Below, piece by piece: positions 42,600-51,038 of a stretch of DNA of 64,000 nt (within the stretch, counting starts at the first letter, position 1; the number at the start of each line of letters is the position of its first letter). A program made the translations under genes and the position numbers. The notes under the pieces are model-generated. The model made no database searches. It saw only the letters and a program-made list of their open reading frames with translations, and had not been told where the DNA came from. The DNA comes from CAZLMG01 sp964560765 (GTDB lineage Bacteria; Bdellovibrionota_B; Oligoflexia; Oligoflexales; CAZLMG01): contig CAZLMG010000021.1 in assembly GCA_964560765.1 (NCBI GenBank), positions 4,995 to 68,994 of the forward strand. Direction: 5' to 3'.

Positions 42600-43505
42600 A
42601 TGGAAATGACATTCACACAATTTCTTGTCAGCAAAGGCTTGGTGTCCGCCGAAGCCATGGCCGAGGCTCTAACTGTTCAGCTTGAGTCCACTCCTGTTCC
42701 CCAGCGCGTAGCAATTGACAGGAATTTGATGACGCCCAAGCAGCTGTGGACTGTACTGAGTCATCAGGAAAAACACCAAAGCAGCTTCACTGAAGCATGC
42801 TTGAGCACAGGAGCCCTGGCGCAAGCTGGAATGGATGAAGTTAGCGCCACCTCTGCCGCTCAACGGCGGAGCCTTGGCCAGATTCTTCTTGAGTCCGGCG
42901 CTCTAACCGCCGAGGCCTTACTAAATGCCGTAGACCAATTTGCTGTGCATTCGACACAGCCGCAAGCACTGCAGGAGATACCTCCTCCTCACCCAGGCAA
43001 GGACCGCCAGCAAATCGCATCCTCCTACACACAACCATCAACCGTCACTCCTGTTTCGCTCCAAGTGCCCGAGGTGCAAGTGGCGCCACTCGAGCCAGCA
43101 TTGGTCGCCGAATTCATTCAGTTAGCCTCACCCCAGCGACTAGAGAAACTCCGCCAGCAGTTCAATGATGCGCAAGCAGGAGCCGAGACCGACACCTGGA
43201 CGGCCGCAGCGTCTCATGAGCTTTCCACGATTCGCGCCGGAGCCACTTTTGTTGGGGCCACTCACATCAAAAGGCTTTGCGGAGCACTAATTGAAACCCT
43301 GCGCACACAGAGCTCAATGAATTTTGGACATCTACACGAGGCGCTACAAGTCCTTTTGGCATTGCGCCAGTCCATCGCGGAACAGCAAAGTGAAGAACGC
43401 TTATTGCAAGATTCGGCATTCAAATGCCGTCACGATGCCATCATTAGGATTCTGGAAGACGCTTCAATAACGACTTCCGCATCACAAACCGATCGAGCCG
43501 CCTAA
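42600..43505 (+). CDS. Two MshEN-like modules plus a degenerate HPt-like domain
   Basis: 301 aa, unknown family. The first 115 residues contain two helical modules of the GspE/MshE N-terminal kind (FLVSKGLVSAEAMAEAL and LGQILLESGALTAEALLNAV), known in some proteins to bind c-di-GMP. A Pro/Gln-rich linker covers about 118-165. The C-terminal 130 residues are helical; LSTIRAGATFVG has the shape of an HPt core (LHTIKGxxxxxG) but has serine where the phospho-histidine should be. It may link second-messenger signalling to the array. The ATG has AAGGGG and follows cheB by 10 bases. Confidence 0.55.
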   Translation: MEMTFTQFLVSKGLVSAEAMAEALTVQLESTPVPQRVAIDRNLMTPKQLWTVLSHQEKHQSSFTEACLSTGALAQAGMDEVSATSAAQRRSLGQILLESGALTAEALLNAVDQFAVHSTQPQALQEIPPPHPGKDRQQIASSYTQPSTVTPVSLQVPEVQVAPLEPALVAEFIQLASPQRLEKLRQQFNDAQAGAETDTWTAAASHELSTIRAGATFVGATHIKRLCGALIETLRTQSSMNFGHLHEALQVLLALRQSIAEQQSEERLLQDSAFKCRHDAIIRILEDASITTSASQTDRAA

Positions 43506-43515
43506 GGAGATGATA

Positions 43516-43884
43516 ATGCGGATTCTCATTGTTGACGATACGAAGAGCGTACACGCGTTTATGAAAGCCATTCTCGCTCCACGCGGTATCACATTAGAGG
43601 CGGCATATAATGGTAAGGAAGCACTTTCAATTCTCAAAACCAGTCCTGCCTTTGATTTGATCTTTCTGGACTGGGAAATGCCTGAGATGGATGGCATCAC
43701 CACGCTTCGCGAAATTAGAATATTTGACAAGAACACTCCCATCATTTTTGTAACTTCTCGCCAAGAAATAACGTGCATTCAGGATGCCTTGCTTGCTGGC
43801 GCCCAGGAATATGTAATGAAACCGTTTACCGAAGACATCCTCATCGAGAAGGCCCAATCCGTTACCGGGAGGGTACTCGCATGA
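43516..43884 (+). CDS. cheY: CheY-type single-domain response regulator (second copy)
   Basis: 122 aa, complete receiver: acidic pair in ILIVDDTKSV, phosphoacceptor in IFLDWEMPEMDG, VTSRQ and the Lys in VMKPFTED. It is distinct from the copy at 32487. The start is the second ATG (43516), since AAGGAG sits 6 bases before it and touches the first ATG at 43510. The stop overlaps the cheR start (ATGA). Confidence 0.9.
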   Translation: MRILIVDDTKSVHAFMKAILAPRGITLEAAYNGKEALSILKTSPAFDLIFLDWEMPEMDGITTLREIRIFDKNTPIIFVTSRQEITCIQDALLAGAQEYVMKPFTEDILIEKAQSVTGRVLA

Positions 43885-44726
43885 ATACGCCGCAACACAT
43901 CCTGCAGTTCTTTGCCGACTATATCTTGAAAGAACTCGGCATCATGTATAAGGATGCAAACTTCTACCAACTCGAAACGCGCTTGATAGAAATCGCCAAG
44001 CAAACAGGCGCAGAATCGATAGAGGCTCTGTACCAACAATGTAGAGGTGGCATCACTCCACAAGCTCGCCTCTTGATTCTAGACTTAGCCACCAACAATG
44101 AAACCTCCTTCTTTCGCGACGCACAAATATTTACTGCGCTCGAAGAGTACTGCCTGAAGCGACTCATGACATCTCCAAATTGGAGTGTCAACCTATGGAG
44201 TGCTGCTTGCAGCTTCGGACAGGAGATATACTCCATCGCGATGACTTTCAAGAAAATCCAACTTCGATATCCAGGATTTCGCTACGCGATCACGGCTACT
44301 GACATTAGTGACCGCGCACTCGAGAAAGCACGATCAGGCTTGTATAGCCAGCTGGAAATCCAGCGCGGCCTTCCAGCTGCGATGCTTGTTCGTCACTTTG
44401 AACAGGTCGGACAAGCCACCTCTTATCAGTGGCGTGTCAGAGATGAGCTCAAGCAAAGCATCTCTTTTAGCAAGCAGAACTTGCTACACTCGTTTCATCA
44501 CCTTGGGCAGTTTGACATTGTGTTTTGCCGGAATGTACTTATCTATCAACCTGTACCAAATAAAAGCGATATTATTCATCGGATATCGCAGGTGCTCCGG
44601 CCAGGAGGCATTCTTTTTTTGGGAGCTGCCGAAAGCCTCATTGGCATCAGCGATGCTCTGGAAATGATTCGACAAGATAAAGTGACGTATTATGAGCGCC
44701 CGTTGCAAATGAATCGGGCATCGTGA
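43881..44726 (+). CDS. cheR: Chemotaxis protein methyltransferase
   Basis: 281 aa. The N-terminal helical domain is followed by NNETSFFRDAQ, the S-adenosylmethionine-binding loop in LWSAACSFGQEIYSIAM, ATDISDRALEKAR and IVFCRNVLIYQP, all standard for CheR. It methylates glutamates on MCPs, opposing CheB. It is coupled to the upstream cheY by an ATGA overlap, with GGAGGG 8 bases before its ATG; a longer frame from 43773 runs inside cheY and is rejected. Confidence 0.94.
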   Translation: MNTPQHILQFFADYILKELGIMYKDANFYQLETRLIEIAKQTGAESIEALYQQCRGGITPQARLLILDLATNNETSFFRDAQIFTALEEYCLKRLMTSPNWSVNLWSAACSFGQEIYSIAMTFKKIQLRYPGFRYAITATDISDRALEKARSGLYSQLEIQRGLPAAMLVRHFEQVGQATSYQWRVRDELKQSISFSKQNLLHSFHHLGQFDIVFCRNVLIYQPVPNKSDIIHRISQVLRPGGILFLGAAESLIGISDALEMIRQDKVTYYERPLQMNRAS

Positions 44727-44745
44727 ACGACGGAGGGGTTGAGTC

Positions 44746-45729
44746 GTGGAGGTTTCAATTGAAGAGCTCATTCGCCGAGAGTTTCTGACTGAGGCCATTG
44801 AGCTACTCGATGCCAATGAGACGCTGTTTATGAAGTTGGAGAAGCAGGCAGATGATGCCGAGCTGATCACGGGCATATTTCGTAATATGCACACGCTAAA
44901 AGGTTCGTCGTTGGCGGCGGGATTCGAACAATTTGGTGCTTTCGCGCATCAGGTTGAGGCTGTTCTCGATGAACTGCGCGGCGGTACTCGTCGGCTAACC
45001 CCAGACATGATTCAGTACTTCTTGGAATGCAACGACTGGATGCGGCGCAGCATCGAAACTTTAGGCAGGGATCACCTCGCGCGACTCACGGAAGGTCCTT
45101 CGCTGAAAGCAACACCCCAGAAGACTCAGAAGGCTTTGAAGGCTCAGAAGACTCAGAAGGCTCAGTCCAAAAGTTCAGACAAAGAAGCAGGCAGAGCCAA
45201 AGGTATTGTTCTCATTTGTGACGACGAGGCAGGCATCGTCAACCTACTCGCCGAGGCTACCGAAGAAGTTGGATTTGAGCCGCTGCGAACCCACTCGGGT
45301 CCGGAGGCGCTTGAACACCTGCGTCGTGGACTTGTTGATATCATCGTGACCGATTTGCGGATGCCAGAAATGGATGGCTTGCAGTTTATATCGGCCGCAC
45401 GACAAATCGACAAAACCGTACCAATCATTCTATGCTCCGGCTTTGCTCAAAGAGATCATCTGATTCAGCTCATGAAGCTTGGCGCGTTTGGCTTTATCGA
45501 GAAGCCCGTCGATATCGAGCACTACTTTCTGCTTTTGCATCAGGCGCATTTAATTAGAAAGATTCGCGGGTCCGTGGTGCAAATGAGTGGCTTAGCATTT
45601 AAATCCTACGTCGCCATGAGCCCCATATTAGAGGGCAAACAAGCCGCTATACCCAAGGAGGACGCGGAGAAAATCAAACGCTATTTGGAGGAGTTGTCTA
45701 TCTTAACAAATTTTGTCCTGAGCACATAA
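44746..45729 (+). CDS. HPt-receiver phosphorelay protein
   Basis: 327 aa. HPt domain with His49 in NMHTLKGSSLAAGF, a Lys/Gln/Thr-rich linker about 121-152, and a receiver with the acidic pair in ICDDEAG, Asp203 in IVTDLRMPEMDG and Lys253 in IEKPVD. The last 50 residues are helical. The combination can shuttle phosphate between CheA, its own receiver and another receiver. The linker carries an exact 15-base DNA repeat at 45121 and 45148. GTG start with GGAGGGG. Part of the che unit. Confidence 0.82.
   Translation: MEVSIEELIRREFLTEAIELLDANETLFMKLEKQADDAELITGIFRNMHTLKGSSLAAGFEQFGAFAHQVEAVLDELRGGTRRLTPDMIQYFLECNDWMRRSIETLGRDHLARLTEGPSLKATPQKTQKALKAQKTQKAQSKSSDKEAGRAKGIVLICDDEAGIVNLLAEATEEVGFEPLRTHSGPEALEHLRRGLVDIIVTDLRMPEMDGLQFISAARQIDKTVPIILCSGFAQRDHLIQLMKLGAFGFIEKPVDIEHYFLLLHQAHLIRKIRGSVVQMSGLAFKSYVAMSPILEGKQAAIPKEDAEKIKRYLEELSILTNFVLST
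45121..45162 (+). repeat. Imperfect tandem repeat in the HPt-receiver linker
   Basis: The 15-base sequence AAGACTCAGAAGGCT occurs at 45121-45135 and 45148-45162, an offset of 27 bases or nine codons, encoding KTQKA twice. Such in-frame repeats can change copy number without frameshift, altering linker length. Confidence 0.7.
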
Positions 45730-45735
45730 GCGCAC

Positions 45736-48459
45736 ATGTCAAGAATAACGCCCTTCAAGCTGTCACCTGACACTCTCCGCCTGCTACAGGTGTTGGAGGC
45801 CACTACCGACGATGCTATCCGCGACAGCGCTATCGCAGAGCTAGCAGCAAAGCCGGACACAGATAGCGCCCGCGTGCTGTTGGAAGCATTTGAGCGCTCG
45901 ATGTGGCGCGACATTAAGATTCGTATCATTCGGGCGCTGGGCAGCGTCAATCAACAGCGCTCCACAGAGCGGCTGATGGCCATAGCGCTGCAACAGGAAG
46001 ACCTTGGTCTCGCTGCAGAGGCCATGCTAGCACTTGGCCAAACAGACCGTCCTGATGCCGGGGAATTCTTGCTCAACATCATCGTTGATCCCATGCATCC
46101 CTTGTGTCGAGAGGCTATCATTGCACTGTCGAATCTGACGATGTTTCCCTGCGAAAGCCAGCTATTAGTTATTCTGAGCAAGAAAGATGGAGAAGTGCCT
46201 ACAGCCATCTTGCAGTACGCTGTGATCGCACTTGCCAGGCGGGGCGATTGTCGATGCTGGCCGGCGATTGAGCGCTTTCTTGACAATCGGGAGTGGCAAA
46301 CTGATGGGTCATTGTTTAACACCATGCTGATTGCTGCCGGGCAATTGGGCAATCACGCTACGCTGCCAAAATTGTCGTCGATCGACACGCGTTATCGATT
46401 CTTTGCGCACCAATTGAAGCTGACCGCTATGGAGCACATCCACCTGAAGAATGAACGTCGAATAGAGGACGCCATTTCAGCTCTACTAACTGCAACCGAT
46501 CGAGACACCCAGCGGGACGCCCTGCAAACGTTATATGAGTTCCCAAGAGAACGACTGCGCGAGGCGATCGAACTTTTCGCCAGCGAAGCTTCAGCAGCAC
46601 AAAAAGGGTTAGCACGCTTAGCCCTGGTGGCTGCTGACACGCTCGCCGAGGATCTCGCTTTCTTGAAGTCGGCTTGGCACCATCTGTCAGTTAATCAAAT
46701 CTGCGCCATCGTTCGCATGCATATGCAGCTGGACTCCAAGGTGTGCCACGCGACGCTCATCAACGAGCTCACACAAGAGCAGATACTCCAGATCTATCAA
46801 AATGTGTATTTTCCCACTGCCATCCACTATCTTACAGACTTGGCCGGGGCGAGCGATGCTCTCGAAAATGATCGAGTCCAGGCGATCAATGCCCTCGTCG
46901 GCCAAGCTCAGATGAGTGCCGGTCAAAGCGCGGTGTTGGAGCAATGCTCAGCAAAGCTCATGCAACTCATCAATCAAGAGAAGTCCGAGCGCGTTCGGGC
47001 CCGAAGTATTCGCGCCCTAGGTCAGCTTGGCGCTGCGTCTGATGCAGTTTTGACGACTCTTGGCACTCTCCTACGCAGTCGGGATGTAGCCTCACCATCA
47101 ATTTATCGCGCCCTGGGAAGTGTGGGCAATGAGCGCGCCGCGACGGTGATCTGCCGGCGTTTACAGACCATTAAGAACCGCGATGACCTGCAGCTAGAAA
47201 TCGAGCATTCCCTGTCGGCCCTAGCGAACTGCGGCGCCATCGAACAGCCACTGCAGCTTGCCGACATCAATAGCCATGTTCTCGAGCGCATGCGCCTTTC
47301 TGTTTTAAAAATTCTGACAACGAATCGCGCCGATGGTATGGCACCCTTCGTTCTCGCAGCTCTGCGACAAGAAGACTTTCAAACAAGAATGCTTGCGATT
47401 GCGGCAGCAAAAAGAAATCATGACGAGGCTGTATGGCTAGAGCTGTTTTCACTGCTCGACGCCACAAACCACTGTCTGCGCGAGCGAGCTCTGGATAGTA
47501 TTTGTGGTGGAGGTGGACCAGCAGAACACCGTGAGCTTCTAAGCCTACTGACTCCCGACCGCTGCTCAAAGCAAACGGCACTCAAAGCCTATCGGACGTT
47601 AACGCCTAGCGATATTCAAAGCTACGCACCTCATTTACAAATTATCGATGCCTATCTGCAAACTGGACGCGGCGTATACGCAGATCCAGAGGTGATCAGT
47701 GCCGCCATCAACTTACGTGACAATTTAGTGCTGAGTATCGTTATCCCAGCCTCTGGCACCAGCACAGCCGATGCTACCTCGCGGCATCATGCAGCTGACA
47801 CGACTCTCTTGCGCGACCTCGCAGCATTTCAAAGTTACTCGGAAACGGTAAAATCTGTGTTACGAAACGCCGAACTAACCTTTCGCCACCCGGACCTGTT
47901 TGACGAACGCGTAGATAAGTCAACCATTGTCGTGGAGTACGTCAAATCGATCGACCTGTGGCTGCAGGAGCGAATCGGCGCCTCAATTTTTCTTGAGCAA
48001 AACCACGCCCGTATGTCCAAAATGCAATCGCGAATCGTCCAACTTCAGCTGGATGAGGGGTCGCAAAGTAATGCGGCGTTGATTCGGGATTTACAATGCG
48101 AGCAGCACTTCTCACCCGATGAATTCCCGGGCCACAAGCTATTTACTTTGGCGAAGTCCATTAGCTCTGGAAAAATCGTTTATGATCAATACAAAACCAT
48201 CGATGGGCTACGGGCATGGGCCCTTCTGCTGCTGCTGTTTGCTAGGAAGTTCAAGTTCCGGGGCGGTGAGGTCGCGCCGCTGTTCACTGTTCAGGATGCG
48301 TCCAATAGCCTCGTCAGTAGTATTGCCGCGGACATGAACCGACTACAAGACTTGCGAAATCAGGCAGCCCATCGTGGCACCATGCTCCAATCTTCTCAGT
48401 TGACCTATATTCGCGACCTATCGCTACAGGTGTTGAAAAAACTGGCCATGGTGTTCTGA
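45736..48459 (+). CDS. HEAT-repeat protein in the chemosensory operon
   Basis: 907 aa, cytoplasmic, almost entirely helical. Many alpha-alpha hairpins of HEAT/armadillo type are visible in the first two thirds, for example SARVLLEAFERSMWRDIKIRIIRALGS and ERVRARSIRALGQLGAASDAVLTTLG. The last 200 residues differ: a helical region with FRHPDLFDERVDKSTIVVEYVKSIDLWL and a C-terminal HEPN-like segment (NRLQDLRNQAAHRG, then YIRDLSLQVLKKLAM). HEAT scaffolds hold protein partners. It starts 6 bases after the HPt-receiver stop and is the last gene of the unit; locus B converges on it 10 bases later. No named family recognised. Confidence 0.72.
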   Translation: MSRITPFKLSPDTLRLLQVLEATTDDAIRDSAIAELAAKPDTDSARVLLEAFERSMWRDIKIRIIRALGSVNQQRSTERLMAIALQQEDLGLAAEAMLALGQTDRPDAGEFLLNIIVDPMHPLCREAIIALSNLTMFPCESQLLVILSKKDGEVPTAILQYAVIALARRGDCRCWPAIERFLDNREWQTDGSLFNTMLIAAGQLGNHATLPKLSSIDTRYRFFAHQLKLTAMEHIHLKNERRIEDAISALLTATDRDTQRDALQTLYEFPRERLREAIELFASEASAAQKGLARLALVAADTLAEDLAFLKSAWHHLSVNQICAIVRMHMQLDSKVCHATLINELTQEQILQIYQNVYFPTAIHYLTDLAGASDALENDRVQAINALVGQAQMSAGQSAVLEQCSAKLMQLINQEKSERVRARSIRALGQLGAASDAVLTTLGTLLRSRDVASPSIYRALGSVGNERAATVICRRLQTIKNRDDLQLEIEHSLSALANCGAIEQPLQLADINSHVLERMRLSVLKILTTNRADGMAPFVLAALRQEDFQTRMLAIAAAKRNHDEAVWLELFSLLDATNHCLRERALDSICGGGGPAEHRELLSLLTPDRCSKQTALKAYRTLTPSDIQSYAPHLQIIDAYLQTGRGVYADPEVISAAINLRDNLVLSIVIPASGTSTADATSRHHAADTTLLRDLAAFQSYSETVKSVLRNAELTFRHPDLFDERVDKSTIVVEYVKSIDLWLQERIGASIFLEQNHARMSKMQSRIVQLQLDEGSQSNAALIRDLQCEQHFSPDEFPGHKLFTLAKSISSGKIVYDQYKTIDGLRAWALLLLLFARKFKFRGGEVAPLFTVQDASNSLVSSIAADMNRLQDLRNQAAHRGTMLQSSQLTYIRDLSLQVLKKLAMVF

Positions 48460-48469
48460 ATTCAGGCAA

Positions 48470-48736
48470 CTACTCAGCAGCGCCGTCCGCATCTTCGCTG
48501 TCGATGCTGTAGTCCGAATCAGCAGCATCTGCATCCGCGCCAACATCCGAACCTGCTCCCGCGTCACCAGACTCAACGTCTATGGCAGCACCTTCGTTGG
48601 GCTGAGCGATATCAGATTCCGGCATGGCATCGCTGGCAGGTGCAGCGGCCTCTTCCTTTTTGCCACCCTCACAGCTCGATCCGGCGAGCAAGGGGGAACC
48701 AATGACTGCGAGTAAAACGACCTTCAACAACCTCAT
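48470..48736 (-). CDS. Small acidic lipoprotein of locus B
   Basis: 88 aa. Signal peptide (LLKVVLLAVIGSPLLAGSSC) with a cysteine at residue 20 that could be lipidated, then a strongly acidic Asp/Glu/Ala/Gly-rich tail without aromatic residues except one Tyr. It probably forms a disordered tether in the periplasm or at the surface. AAGGAGGA sits 8 bases before the ATG at 48736. It is the last gene of the leftward locus B series. Confidence 0.6.
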   Translation of the reverse strand: MRLLKVVLLAVIGSPLLAGSSCEGGKKEEAAAPASDAMPESDIAQPNEGAAIDVESGDAGAGSDVGADADAADSDYSIDSEDADGAAE

Positions 48737-48769
48737 CCACCATCCTCCTTCATGCACGACACCGCCCTA

Positions 48770-48821
48770 GGGTAAATCCCAAAACTTCTACGCGAGCGGT
48801 CGGTATTGTAGGGTTTTACCC
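48770..48821. repeat. Possible hairpin between pilin-like and small lipoprotein genes
   Basis: GGGTAAA at 48770-48776 pairs with TTTACCC at 48815-48821, and an inner CTAC can pair with GTAG. It lies in the 114-base gap of the leftward operon. It may stabilise or separate messages; it lacks a T run. Confidence 0.3.
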
Positions 48822-48850
48822 CGAGGCATGAAGGGAGGCAATACTTTACC

Positions 48851-49408
48851 TTAGTCGCAATCCGTGCAAGGGATGGAATCAACTCGCTTATCCATATTTG
48901 ACCCGTCCCATTCATAGGTCAAGAACATCAAATCCGCATCTGGATAAAGGGGGCAGCCAAACGCAGCTGGTGCGCCGGCAATGGGCGTCGAGCAGCACTT
49001 TCGGGCGCCACCAACGACCCGCTCCATGGCAAAAACCTGGAAAGATGGTGGGTCCGGAGGGTTCGTCTGGGTGCGGGTGGCATAGCAGTAACGCGACTGC
49101 TGGCAGTTCGAAACCTTAAATCCCAGAGCAATACCACCAGCTGAGGTGTTGCAGGTTTCCGGGCCACTGATATCCGTGCCCGTAATGCGCACGGGCATGG
49201 GACTTGAGTAGTAATTACCCGCCGTCTCATGGTAGCTCAGCTGTAGCCCAAATGCATAAGCCAAGCTCACGCGGGCCTCGGATCGCTTCGATTCAACGAC
49301 AAAGCAACGCAGCGACTGCGTCCCGATGGCGCCTAGTATTGAGATGATCCCGACGACCGTGATCAGCTCCACCAGCGTTAAGCCATCCTGGCTTTTACTA
49401 TACTGCAT
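48851..49408 (-). CDS. Type IV pilin-like protein of locus B
   Basis: 185 aa. A short charged leader ends at Gly9, followed by LTLVELITVVGIISILGAIG, a classic prepilin N-terminus with Glu at +5; prepilin peptidase should cut after Gly9. The rest is a globular domain with about ten cysteines (CNTSAGG, KVSNCQQSRYCY, KCCSTP, CTDCD). The Cys-rich ending parallels the Cys-rich companion protein encoded just upstream. The ATG at 49408 has GAGGAGAG and lies 19 bases after the companion stop. No pilus assembly genes are in the window, so it relies on a system elsewhere. Confidence 0.8.
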   Translation of the reverse strand: MQYSKSQDGLTLVELITVVGIISILGAIGTQSLRCFVVESKRSEARVSLAYAFGLQLSYHETAGNYYSSPMPVRITGTDISGPETCNTSAGGIALGFKVSNCQQSRYCYATRTQTNPPDPPSFQVFAMERVVGGARKCCSTPIAGAPAAFGCPLYPDADLMFLTYEWDGSNMDKRVDSIPCTDCD

Positions 49409-49427
49409 CCAACTCTCCTCATAGCAA

Positions 49428-51038
49428 CTACTGACCGTCAATGGTCACTTCGGCTCGAACCCGGCCTTCTGAATTTTCACAATCCAAGAAGTACTTCGCT
49501 AGTCCAGGAGTGGCTTTTACCTGAACTGTGCCCTTTGCCTTCTGGCCCTTTGCATGCGTCGGGAACTGTCCGAGAAGCTGCCCCGACTCTGACTCCAATT
49601 TACACTCCATCTGCCTTCCTTCGCCGCCAACCGGCTCGTCATTGGCGCTTAGCGCTTCTAGGCTCAATTCAACGTCGGCCCCCGAATCTGCTTTCAGCAC
49701 ACCAGCGCTACCATTCCCATGGAGTTGCACCGCAGGCACATGGGGCATACGCCCTGGACACTGCAAACCTTCGCAAGCGGAACAGTCTGCGAGCAGTGCA
49801 TCGTTACGATTGAACGCATTGCTTGGAGGCGCATTTCCCGCGCCATAGATTCGCGATCCGGCAATGAAGTGGCTGATGTAGGTTCCCGCCATCTCCTTGA
49901 ACTCGTAAAAAATGCGGCCATTGCGGTCAGACAACTCAGAATTTACCCGCGAATGGGAATATCGATGGTCACGAATTTGTGCATCAGGTCCGACAAAATC
50001 ATTTGGCATGAATGCCCAGCGTGAAGCCTCTTCACGCGTCATGTTCAGCTTCCCTATGCGCACGCTTTCGCCGCAGGAATGCTGCAGCTTTGTTGCATTC
50101 AATATGCACAGAGTCGTCTGATCGCCGCGGGAAGACGTTTGGCCGGACCACTCGAGGCTATCGGTGGTCGCTCGCCCAGGCAATCCTAGCAATTTCGGAC
50201 TCTGGTAGTAGTTATGCACCGTCAATGAGAAGGCTCCGGCCGTATATGGATTGACACCGTGACTCGTCAAGATGCCATAATCAGCACCATTGGCAGCAGC
50301 CAATCGATAATTGAAGGCGGATCGTACATAACTTTTTTGCTTGTAAGTTTCGGCGACGATATTGTGACGAACTCGAATTTTTAGGTAAGCCGCATTACCC
50401 AAGTTGTCAATTTTCTCCACTGCACCTGTCTCGCAGGTTGCTGTTGGATCGTCTGGCAGGAGACACTTTAGGCAAAGGCCCGAGATACTCTGCTCCGCAC
50501 TCGTTAAGGAACAACCTGCTGGATTGCTGCCATTTAAGAGATCCACGTTACGCCAAGGGCGATCAAACAGCACCTTCGCCATCAAACCATCAGGTGAAAT
50601 CTCTACCGATTGGACGCGGGGTCGATCTGCTGCGGGTGACTCGCCCGCCGGCATCATCCCCGGCTGCTCTACATCCAAAGTTTCCACACCGATAATCTTG
50701 CCGAACGTTGCGTGCGAGTTCAGAGAGAGGACAATGCCATACGCGCTTTCTCCAGACCAATTGAGAAATTCAAAGCCATAGGTATGAATGCTTTGGATAT
50801 AGGTAACGGGCGAGTTCGTTTTTGTGCAAACGAGGTCATCCTCGTTCTGAGGGCGCTTGGCAAAAACGACTTGTGATCCTTCGACACCTGCGGTCACAGT
50901 TCGAACGGCATAGACTTGCGAATGCCAATGGCCTGCCTTTGGATTTTGCAGGGGTTCAGCATGCGCAAATTGAGCACAAACCCCGGCGCAAATGGCCGAA
51001 AATCGCAGGATACTGACCCTTTGTTTCACATTCATCAT
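49428..51038 (-). CDS. Secreted companion protein of giant lipoprotein B
   Basis: 536 aa, signal peptide ending FAHAEP. It is the paralogue of the protein at 17296-18945: LNWS, LNSHAT, PDDPTATCE, YVRSAFNYR, GVNPYTAG, TVHNYYQ, TLCILNATK, NMTREEASRWAFMPND and SNAF followed by DCSACEGLQCP appear in the same order. The C-terminal 100 residues differ, forming an invasin/Ig-like beta domain (VQLHGNGSAGVLK to RVRAEVTIDGQ) where protein A has a Pro-rich tail. Its ATG overlaps the stop of giant lipoprotein B (four bases), so the two are translationally coupled. Function unknown. Confidence 0.76.
   Translation of the reverse strand: MMNVKQRVSILRFSAICAGVCAQFAHAEPLQNPKAGHWHSQVYAVRTVTAGVEGSQVVFAKRPQNEDDLVCTKTNSPVTYIQSIHTYGFEFLNWSGESAYGIVLSLNSHATFGKIIGVETLDVEQPGMMPAGESPAADRPRVQSVEISPDGLMAKVLFDRPWRNVDLLNGSNPAGCSLTSAEQSISGLCLKCLLPDDPTATCETGAVEKIDNLGNAAYLKIRVRHNIVAETYKQKSYVRSAFNYRLAAANGADYGILTSHGVNPYTAGAFSLTVHNYYQSPKLLGLPGRATTDSLEWSGQTSSRGDQTTLCILNATKLQHSCGESVRIGKLNMTREEASRWAFMPNDFVGPDAQIRDHRYSHSRVNSELSDRNGRIFYEFKEMAGTYISHFIAGSRIYGAGNAPPSNAFNRNDALLADCSACEGLQCPGRMPHVPAVQLHGNGSAGVLKADSGADVELSLEALSANDEPVGGEGRQMECKLESESGQLLGQFPTHAKGQKAKGTVQVKATPGLAKYFLDCENSEGRVRAEVTIDGQ

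Noticed and set aside
45121..45162. Repeat array resembling a CRISPR or minisatellite
   Set aside because: Only two exact copies, in frame inside a coding linker, with no spacers or cas genes.
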